This document shows positions 13,501 through 25,500 of a stretch of 64,000 nucleotides of DNA, piece by piece. Below the pieces are notes generated by a model that saw only the letters and a list, made by a program, of their open reading frames with translations, made no database searches and had not been told where the DNA came from. The DNA comes from Metridium senile. Lineage: Eukaryota > Cnidaria > Anthozoa > Actiniaria > Metridiidae. The number at the start of each line of letters is the position of its first letter. Position 1 is the first letter of the stretch. Where the stretch lies: NCBI GenBank assembly GCA_949775045.1, contig OX459105.1, positions 16,443,353 to 16,507,352 of the forward strand, given 5' to 3'. Made by a program: the position numbers and the translations under genes.

Positions 13501-16500
13501 TCGAGGGATAACTCTACGAGAAGCTGGTAGCATCGAAGAGGACAACCACGATGAACCGTTGTCGGTGTTTTACCGTGAAAAATGTCTTGAATGGGAAGAT
13601 GAGATAAAAGAGAGAGAAGGATTATTCCACAGGGTACAGGAAGAGGTGTTTCCTCGTGAGAACGACGACTCTGATTTACCACACGGTAACACCAAGCCTG
13701 CGTTCACTACCAACAAAGATACACCCTGTGTTGGATCGCTAGTTTTCGAAACGTCAAGATCGTACCTCGATTTTCTTGATACCTTCTTTATCATTACGTT
13801 CACTAAAAACGCTGCCGAAATGACTGGCCAAGCTACAACAGCGATCCCACTTCTTCTACCTTACGAGAAGCTATTCACGTTCAACGAGACGAAGAGTTTG
13901 AAAGAGTTGCAAGTGAAAGCAGCTGCCGAGAAAGAAAAGAAGCCTCCACAGGATAACTCATTGTATCGTAGTCAGAGCTGCACTGATGTCAGGTCTAATA
14001 AGCCTAGACAGACACCCATTCGTGGCCCAGGACAGACAGACATTAGAAGGGCTAGTAGTATGAGTGATATTAGCAAGACCAGTTCTAATTCTGGTGTGGC
14101 TGTTCTTGGGTCGGATCTATTGGATATGTTACCTAGACTCGCCTGGCTGAGTCGGTATGTTATCGTTATTAGTATCAGTATCATTATTGATGTTATCAGT
14201 AGTATTATCATCGTTATCACTTCATTGTAGTCAGTATCATCACAAACTATTATCATCATCATCATTAGAATCATAGTATTTTCATCATCATCATTATTGC
14301 CATCATTATTATCATATCATATTATCATCATTACCATCATCATTATCCCCATCATCATTATCGTCATATTATCATCATCATCATTACCATCATATTATCA
14401 TCATCACAATCCCCATCATCATTATCATCACCACTATTGTCACCACATACATTGTTACAGTACCTCCATTATATTTATCATTATCATTATAAACTTGAGT
14501 TTTTCAATTTATAATTGCCATTCAAGTACCTAAATAAACTTATTATTATTTATATTATTATTATCATCATCATTAGTATCATCATCATTACCATCATCAT
14601 CATTACCACCATTGTTACCACTTACTTTGTTACCTCCATCATCATCATATGTTCGTTTTGTTTGTAGCTGGTCATCAGAGGGACTACCCACTACTAGTGT
14701 CCATAGAAGGACTATACAAGGCCATCCAGTCATGAAGGTCGATGTAGAACTAGCCCTGCTTGTCAATACTCTATGGCTGATTGATAATATTTATACACCA
14801 TGGGAACTCAACGAACAGGTACAGACATTGTTACAATAACAAAACTCTCTCGTCATGTACAGGCTTGTTTCGTCTTTGTTTATTTGTGTTTTCTATTTCT
14901 CTCCTTCCTCTCATCTTTCCTTCTTCTTTCCTCCTTCTTGTCCTTCCTTCCTGTTCTTCCTTCTTTCCTTTTCTATTTTCTTCTTTCCCAAAAAAGATGA
15001 AATTTAAAATCCCAGTCGTTCTTTTTCTCATTTTTCTTTCCTATTTCCACTGACCTATTCTTATCCTGTCCTATTCATTTTTATTCCTTTCAATAGGTCA
15101 ATCCTGAATTCCTCAAAGCTGTTCCTAAACCAGTAATAGACCACCATCCTATAGAACTTGTCGTACAGTCAGAGAGTTCGCTGAGACGAGCATCCAGTGA
15201 TAGTAATATCCCTAAGGTTACCGTTCAAAGCCCTACAACCGAGGAGGAGAGTGTTATGAATAAGAAAGAAATGAGGGAGTCGAAAAAGAAACGTTTAAAA
15301 CAGCAAGAACAGGAACCAACAGTAACATCCAAGTCTCATTCAGATACAGGTATGATATATGGATGATGGTGATGATAGTAACAAAATGATGATAGTGATT
15401 ATGATGACGATGCTGATCATGACAGTGATGATAAAGCAGATTTCATATCACGATTTCATGTGAAAAGTTCTTAATAATAATGACAATATTTAATATTTAT
15501 AAAGAGCCACTTAAACATGTGTATATTATAATATGTGTGTCTTGCCGCGACCGTGATGTTTTCTAGAATTTTGATTGCCTTGCCGTGCCTTGACTGACCG
15601 CGTTCGTGCCGTGAGCTTTTCATAGTCATACGAAATCTTCACTAATCATCATCATCATCATCATCATTATCATCATCATGTATGTGTATATGATCAAATG
15701 TACCGTGTGCGTAAGTTGGTGCGACCGTGATATTTCTAGAATTTTGATTGCCTTGCCGTGTTGTGCCTTGACCGCGTTCGTGCCTAGCGGATTCGCGTTG
15801 CGTGACGACACAAAGGAGCGGCTGCATAGGAGGCTAGTTCGTGCCGTGAGCGTTTCCTAATAGCATTAGCGTTAAAATAGAAACGTCTGACGTAATGAAA
15901 AGGTTTTTACTACGTTTTTCATTATTTGCAGAGTTCAATTTACCAAGACCAATGCGTAACCGTGATGCATCTCAACCTAAAATAAACAGGAAAAATAAAA
16001 CTGCCCGAAGAACTCTCAATCTGGATTTACCAGATGAAGCACCTGCAATAGAAGAGAACATAATCGAAACAGTTGATGTTAAAACACGCCGAAAGAAAAA
16101 AACAGCTAAACCACGATCACCCAGTAAGACGTCATCTAGTAACCATAGTAACACTGTAACCGACCAATTGACAGCCCAGGAAGTCATTCCAGTGATGGTT
16201 GCCGCTGACATGGCTGTTCAAGACCGTGGTAGCGGTAGAGAGGAAGTACAACCACCACAAGGAACCCAAGTAGTGTCGGGTGAACGAATCATTGGTCATG
16301 GTAGTAGCCATACCCAGCCAATCAAACCACAGGGAACCCAAGTAGTGTCGGGTGAACGAGTCGTTGGTCATGGTAGTAGCCAGACTCAGCCAATCAATGC
16401 AGGAATGGAGCTAGTATTGTTGTTGAGGTAGATATGTTTCTCTTGTTATTGTTCTTCTTGTCCTTCTACAGGCGAGTGTAGTGTTTACAAGTGTTGTTAT

Positions 16501-19500
16501 CATGATGCTAATTTGCCAACCATTTTCACAATAGACTTGTTAATTTTCTTTGTTCTAATAACAATGGTTGGTTGGCAAAACCATAACAAAATACGTCACT
16601 GTACGGCCACCTATTTGTTTGTATATTTATATCTTCGTTTTCTTCCTTATTTGTTTGTCTGTTGTTTGTGTGTTTTTTATTTGTTCTCATCATTTTTCTC
16701 TTGTTCTCGTTTCTCCTCTTCAGATCAGATCCCACTAGCCAACCAAACAGTACTGGAGCCGATGTACCGCTACTCAAACTATCAACAATCACATCAAACG
16801 AGAATCATCCTACAGAACGAACAGCAAAGAACAGGAAGAAGAAGAGTAAAGAAATTGCTTCTCAGACAGATTCTCCAGTTGACACTAACTTCTCAAGACA
16901 GACAAAAGACGGTGTCTACTCGGAGAGATCGTTAACGAGTAATGCTTTACCTGCAGCGGTGGACTTCACTGCACAGTACGATGAGAGTAGAAATGTCAGC
17001 TGTCAAACTGGACCTCTATCACCTCGACATTTGTCGTATGATAATGAAACAACTTCAAGTCAACATTTGAAATACAATGGTACACCCAATAGGGCTAATT
17101 ACCCAATGCCAGACCACCCATCGCAATTTAATGGTATGCCCAGTAGAGGGAACGGTGAAATGCGGGATCGTCCTACGCAATATGATGGTATACCCTCTAG
17201 AACGAATCAAATGCAAGACAATGGTGGTCAATTCAATGGTGTACCCTCTAGTCATCAACATCAATTGGATGGTAGACCCTCTAATGATTCTGTGCAATAT
17301 AATGATACACCCTCTAATCAAGCATCCCAGTATAGTGGGGTACTATCTAATCAACCATACCAATACAATGGGCTACCCTATAGACAGCATCAAGGCGATG
17401 GAGGACAACAGTCTACAAGGACTGCATGGCCAGAGCAGAATGTCCAAAACACTGCAGTACCTTTTCCTTTACTGCATTTTCCTGGAAGAACGCAAGGAAA
17501 TCAACATACTAACTCTAAGCAAGCAATTCCACCTTTTACCGGTTTTCAATCATTCAGGGGTTATCCGCCATTCACGGGGTACCCACCATCAAATCAACCT
17601 ACCATTAATGACCATTCCTTCCCGCTTCTTCAAATTCCAAAGCAAGCCACCTCTCAGCCAACCAAAACATTCAGACTGTTTGAAGTCCCTCCGGCATCAC
17701 GTGACTTACCTTTTCTTCAAATGCCTAAAAGCCATGACAAACAAACTCGCCCTGACCTCAGTAAAATAAAGTTTGCAGATGTAAAGACCACGCGGGATCC
17801 CTGTGTAATGCTTCAAATGGACAATGTTAAGTCAAGGCGTGGGCAGCCACTGCTACATGTCCTGGCACAAGACACCAAAGTACCACAAGCCAGGAATATA
17901 CCAATTAACCAGTCACCCATGGTATTGCTTCATATTCCTAAAGAAAAACCCAAACCAAAGTTAGTACCAGTAGAGGAACTGGAGGCATTTGAGAGAAGGA
18001 CAAGACGAGGAAGTGACGAAGAGGTCGTGGATGAGAAGGAGAACGTGAAACCCAAGAAGATAAGGGAACGGAAACGAAAGCGTCAAGCTGAACGAAGGGA
18101 TGAACCTCAACGACAAGATGTCAGGAATACACCATCGAGGTAAGGAAGTCATTGCACTTTAGCCTTTTTAATAATTCACACTCATAAGTTATAACAATTA
18201 CAAGAATCATACAGTGGATAAAATATATATAGTTCAAATATACAATTAAGGTAATTCAAATATTTTATAAAATAGTTTTAGTGCTAGTTATGTTTGGCTG
18301 TCAAAATAGTTGAAACCTTTGCGTCGACAGCCACAAAGTAAAGTTCACTTTTCGCAACGGAACTCGGAACAACTTGCGAAGCTACATTATCAAGCATAGC
18401 GAGAAAAGTTGCTGAGGAAATTGCACAGTGTAACAGTACCTTGAATTTTATTTTCGTTTTGGATGTTGAAACATCAATCGTGCGTAAACGATGTTATCTG
18501 CTGCGTAATGATGATTCTTTCTCACTTTTAGGCAACGACGAAGGCAACACATCTCGTCATCACCCCACCCTACACGAACTGATAACGAAACTAATCACCC
18601 AAAAATAGTCCAAGTAAAACCAGCCTCGCAAACCAAAGAGAAGAAAACAACAAAACCAAAAGAAAGAAAACAGCCTGTACAACTAGACAAGGGCCTAAGT
18701 GAAGAAAGTGACATCGAACTCTCAGAAATATCACATCTTTCAGATGAAGAGCAGTTGTACTTTCACGTGCAAGCTAAGCCGACTGTCAGTAACAGAGAAG
18801 TTGATGAATACTGTAGAGAACTGGAGGAAAGAGTCAAGAAACAGTTTGAAAAAGAGTTAGAGGAGTTGAAACAACACCAAATGGAACTAGAAGTAAAAGA
18901 ACGTGTTCGTAAGGAAATGGAGAAGCAACGAGAACAAGATGAAGTCCGCCGTCGTCTTGAGGAGGAACGACTGCTACAAGAACGCTTGGAGCGAGAGAAG
19001 GAAGAACGTGAAGAGAAACTTAAGGAGAAGGACAGTCCACGTCCGGTGCCTAGAAAACGTTCTGTCAAGTGGGAACAAGGCTCGTTTGTTTGTCATGATG
19101 ATGAGGTCCTGAAAACCAGCAGCACCAAGACACAGAACATACAAACACAGAGTGATTTAGTTCGCAGGAGTGTTGACCAAGTTACCCAAACCACAGAACC
19201 AAGAACTTCGGCTCATACACAACCAAAATCACTACTCACAGAGGAGGTGTCAGGTCCACACTCCTTCGCCCCTGTCCTCCCCCCTGATATTTTCCTAGGG
19301 TTAACATTTACACGTGATGGAGGTCAGAATCTTGACAACGAAAACGAGGCTATAACAGAACCTCAAGTCGAGGGTAATAAGGAAAGTGGCGTTGGAAAGG
19401 AAAGTACGAGACAGTTTGTAAGTGTGGCAGATATTGATAGTGAACTGTGGAATAAGATTCGCAGTGGGAACAAGATGACCGATAAACAAAAACATCATGG

Positions 19501-22500
19501 CCATCAAGTGCGAGAAGTTGAAGAAAGTGAAGATGAGGATGCCCCTCAAGAAGAGGAACAAGTTCCATCAAAGGAATCGTCTGTTGTATCTCATGATCTC
19601 AATGAAGATGAGGAAGAACGTTCCAAACAATTTGACCCTTTGACAGTAAAGATGATGGAATCCTTCGAATCACCCAAGGCTCAGTAAGTGAATCATACAA
19701 AATATATATTGATAAATGTGGTGATGATAATGATGATTAAGACGAGAACGATATGATGATAATGATCTTGTTCATGTTGTTATCGGTGTAAAAAGACAGT
19801 AATACACAGCACCAGTCAAAAGCTGCGTTTCGGTTGGTCCCCTAATACAGTACCGCTATTGTTTGGTTAGGTTTAGGGAAATTGTTTGGAAAGACTCTAT
19901 TGTTTTTTAAACCAATCCTAACGATGTTTCGATTTGGTACTGACTGTCCCCCCTAATACAGTACCGCTATTGTTTGGTTAGATTTAGGGCAATTGTTTGG
20001 AAAGACTATTGTTTTTTAAACCAATCGTAAACAATGTTTCGATTTGGTGCTGACTGTCCCAAAAAGGTGATAACAGTGATGAAAATAAATGGTAATATTA
20101 ATAACTATGACAATTGTAGTATGTACACTATGTTCATATACAGTCAATTCAAAAAACATTGTCGTCAATAGGCTTCGACTCTACGCGACTAGACCGAAAG
20201 GTAGCATGGGTAGAAATCACCTAAGCGGATAAAAGCACACAGTATCTAATGCAATAGATATAATATCACGCTCAGTCAATCAAATACTGATTAGTTGATT
20301 GAGTGAGCGTGATATTGCATTAAATACTGTGTGTATTTATCCGCTTCGGTGATTTCTACCCATGCTACCTTTCGGTCTAGTCGCGTAGATTTGAAGCCTA
20401 TTGACGACAATGTTTTTTGAATTGACTGTATGTACATAAATGGTTCAAATGATATTATATACTGTACTGAATAAGGTGTTTTCACAAATTCTATAGGCGA
20501 CTAACAAGACCTCCAATGACAAGCTCTGGTGACGCCCAAAGTATTTCCAAGCAGCGGTTATCCACTCGATTAGAAGAAATGAACGAACGGTTTGAAGCCA
20601 TTGAGAAGATTACACAGAATATGGACAGGGAATTTCACAGTTCGAACGTGGTAATAAAACTCGTTATTTACTAGTTTCCTCCCCTTCGTCACTTCCTTTG
20701 TTTGTTCGTTCTTTCCTTCGTCCATTCCTTCCTTCATACCTTCCTTCCTTCCTTCATACCTTCCTTCCTTCGTCCATTCCTTTCTTCCTTCCTTCCTTCG
20801 TCCATTCCTTCCTTCCTTCGTCCATTCCTTTCTTCCTTCCTTCGTCCCTTCCTTCCTTCCTTCCTTCCTTCATCCCTTCCTTCCTTCGTCCCTTCCTTCC
20901 TTCATCCCTTCCTTCCTTCCTTCATCCCTTCCTTCCTTCGTCCCTTCCTTCCTTCGTCCATTCCTTCCTTCCTTCCTTCCTTTATCCCTTCCTTCCTTTA
21001 TCCCTTCCTTCCTTCGTCCATTTCTTCCTTCCTTTGCTCCTTCCTTTCTTCCTCCCTCCCTTTCTTCCTCCCTCCCTTCCTTCGTCCATTCTTTCATACC
21101 TTCATACCTTTCTTCCTTCGTCCATTCCTTCCTTCTGTTTCACCTTCCTTTCTTTCTTCCTCCCTTTCTTCTTTCCTTCATTCCTTCTTTACGTCCATTC
21201 TCTTTCCCTTCTTTCTTATATTTTCCCACTCTTCTGTCTTTCCTGTCATAAAGTTTGTTGTTATTATGTCCACAGCTGCTCAACGCGATAGATAGTATCG
21301 GTGACATCATGTATCCATCAACCGAGAAACCTGCACCAACCCACTCCAAAAAACCTAACAAGCTGTCCCGAGGACAACGAATTTCATCCCGCGGGAAGCG
21401 GGACACTGCCCCGTGGCGGCGTGATGGACCAGCTATAGCAAGTAATTTAGAAACACGGCAATCTCAACTGAATGATACTGAAGAGCTGAATACTAGAGAG
21501 ACGAAAGTTTCTTTCCAAGACACAAATGAACCCGAAGACCGCCACTATGACTCCATCGATGAAGAGTTATCTTTAGAGGGAGAAAGAACACTTGGAAACG
21601 ACGACGAGGGAAGAGACAGTGAGAAAGACGAATATAGAGACAGTGAAAGCAGTCGCGATGCTACACCAACTGAAGAAATACAGACACGTGACCAAACCAA
21701 AACACGTGACCGTAACGAATCACGTGACACTTCTGAAAGTAATTCACCACCTGAATCACATGACCATGTTAAAACTGGTACTGCGCAGAAGCAGCAAGAG
21801 AGATTAATAGACGAAGAGAAGTCGGACAAAGACCCACTAAAGGACGTGGCGATGATGTCTTCTGATAAACTAAAAGAGATATTTTCAGACAGTTACGACT
21901 CCTCGAAAAGGTATGATAACACTACTAAAGAGGGCGATAGTTTGAATTCGTATTGATCAAACATACATCTTTTGTAATGAACATGGACTAATAATAGTGA
22001 TAAAGAGAATTATATTGATGGTGAAGATGATGATTGTGTAATAGTGATGATGATTACAATGATGATGATATAATGGTGATGCAATGATGGGCTGATGATT
22101 GTGATAATGACGACAATGGTGGTGATGATGATGATTATGATAAAGATGATGATTATGATGGCGATGATGATTATGATAAAGGTGAAGATGATGGCAATTA
22201 TGGTGGCGATGATGGTGATGATAAGAGGGATATGTTTATATATATTTACATTCTTGTTGATGAAACACACATCGTTTGTTATGATAGTGAAGATGAACTT
22301 TTGGTAGTGCTTGAGAATTAATCGATGATGATGATGATGGTGACAATTGCAGATGATGATGATGATGATGATATTGATGATGATGATCACGACGATGCTT
22401 GTGATGATGATGTTAATTATTTATTTCCACAGGACCAGTCAGCGTTCTGCTGAAAAGAGGAAAAAGGTACAGAACTGGATGGCTGAAAAACGTAAAGAGA

Positions 22501-25500
22501 GACACACAGAGTGGAAGAACCAAATAGACGAACTACGATCTACAGAGTATAAACCATTCACAACCACTAACGAGGTAACATATATCATCATCATAACCAC
22601 CACCATTATCAACATTATTATCACTACCACCATCATCATGATGAACATCATCATTATCATCATTGTCGTCAGCATCATAATCATCATCACTTTTTTCATC
22701 ATCATCACCACCATCATCATTATTATTATCACTACCACCACCACCATCATCATTATCGTCGTCATCATAATCATCATCACTGTTTTCATCATCATCATCA
22801 CCACCATCACCATTATTATTATCACTACCACCACCACCATCATCATTATCGTTGTCATCATAATCATCATCACTGTTTTCATCATCATCATCACCACCAT
22901 CATCATTATCATCATTATTGCTACCACCACCATCATCATTATTGTCGTCATCATAATCATCATCACTGTTTTCATCATCATAACCACCATCATCATCATC
23001 ATTATTATCACTAACACCAACATCATCATTATCGTCGTCACCATAATCATCATCACTGTTTTCATCATAATCATCATCACGATCATTACTACCACCATCA
23101 TTACTACCATCACCATCACTGTTATCAGCAGCAGCAGAATCCTAGTCATTGTTACCATCATAAATGTTTTCATCATCATCATAACCACCATCATTACTAC
23201 CATCACCATCACTGTTATCATCATCAACAGAATCCTAGTCATTGTTACCATCATAAATGTTTTCATCATCATCATAACCACCATCATTACTACCATCACC
23301 ATCACTGTTATCATCATCATCATAACCACCATCATTACTACCATCACCATCACTGTTATCATCATCAACAGAATCCTAGTCATTGTTAACATCATAAATG
23401 TTTTCATCATTATCATAACCACCATCATTACTACCATCACCATCACTGTTATCATCATCATCATAACCACCATCATTACTACTATCACCATCACTGTTAT
23501 CATCATCAACAGAATCCTAGTCATTGTTACCATCATAAATGTTTTCATTATCATCATCATAACCACCATTATTACTACCATCACCATCACTGTTATCATC
23601 ATCATCATAACCACCATTATTACTACCATCACCATCACTGTTATCATCATCATCATAACCACCATCATTACTACCATCACCATCACTGTTATCATCATCA
23701 TCATAACCACCATTATTACTACCATCACCATCACTGTTATCATCATCATCATAACCACCATTATTACTACCATCACCATCACTGTTATCATCATCAACAG
23801 AATCCTAGTCATTGTTAACATCATAAATGTTTTCATCATCATCATCATAACCACCATCATTACTACCATCACCATCACACATCATCATCATCATAACCAC
23901 CATCATTACTACCATCACCATCACTGTTATCATCATCAACAGAATCCTAGTCATTGTTAACATCATAAATGTTATCATCATCATCATAACCACCATCATT
24001 ACTACCATCACCATCACTGTTATCATCATCATCATAACCATCATCATTACTACCATCACCATCACTGTTATCATCATCAGCAGAATCCTAGTCATTGTTA
24101 ACATCATAAATGTTTTCATCATTATCATAACCACCATCATTACTACCATCACCATCACTGTTATCATCATCATCATAACCACCATCATTACTACCATCAC
24201 CATCACTGTTATCATCATCAGCAGAATCCTAGTCATTGTTAACATCATAGAGCTTGTGTTCTTAACCCTGCTGATGTAATATTTCATTCCCAGGGCCCAT
24301 CGACCCTCAAGAAAATCAAATTAGCCGAAAAGGAACGAGAAACTAAAAGAAGGTATTGCACAGTTGATTGTACTTTTGATTCACGATTATCGCTCGACTT
24401 TATCATTACCAATGCCGCCATTAGTTATAGTCATCATTATCATCATCAGCATCACATGTCCATGCATATTGCAGTCAATGTACTCTGTAGAGAGTGCAGA
24501 AATATTCACTATAAACAAAGAATGTCAACTCTTGTTGTAATCTTGTCCTCTTGATCTTTCCATCATTGTTACCGTCATTGTTTACATTGTTGATCACTCC
24601 TTCTAGAACTCGTCAGGAAACTCAAATTGATATTGTAATTGTTAGCATTGATAATCACTCCTTCTAGAACTCGTCAGGAAACTCAAATTGATATTGTAAT
24701 TGTTAGCATTGATAATCACTCCTTCTAGAACTCGTCAGGAAACTCAAATTGATATTGTAATTGTTAACACGATTATTGATCACTCCTTCTAGAACTCGCC
24801 AGGAAACTCAAATTGATATTGTAATTGTTAACATTGATAATCACTCCTTCTAGAACTCGCCAGAAAACAATTGATATTTTATTGTTAACATTGTTGATCA
24901 TTCCTTCTAGAACTCGCCAGGAAACTCAAATTGACAGTCGCATCAAAGAAGCGTCAAACCTTATAAACGAGATGCTGGCTGAACCAGTGCCTAAATCCAA
25001 CACTCTACAAAACCTACACCACGCACCACCACCCCCTAAGTCAAAGCATAACAATAACCTTCACTACGCACGACCACCCCCTAAGTCGAAACATAACAAT
25101 AGATACAATACTAAAGCATCAACCGAGAAACCGAGCAAGAGGACTGGATCTGCGAGTATACTACACAGGGATCCCATCGATACACCTTTGACTAGCAGTC
25201 CTCTGTATCCAAATATGGACAATGGGAATTTTGATCGTTTTGATGCACAAATAAATACTAATCGATACGGCGTCGAAACACCTAATAGTCAGTTCGCCGT
25301 CGGAGCTCGTTCGGTTACTCCGAGTGGTTCCGACTTTGTAACGACCAAAACGTACCGAATGCACGAGAAAGACAAACTCCGACGATCACAGGAGTTGGAG
25401 AAGGAACTGGGGCATAGACAACAGCCAAATATGGATATGAATGGATTGTACAATACTTCCGGTTCTATAGACATTGATGTTCTTATGGACCAAATACCCG

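Noticed and set aside
22439..23960. Very long open frames (479 and 537 codons) on both strands
   Set aside because: They are translations of an ATC/CAT minisatellite (Ile/Thr/His on +, Met/Val on -) lying between two in-phase CPLANE1 exons.
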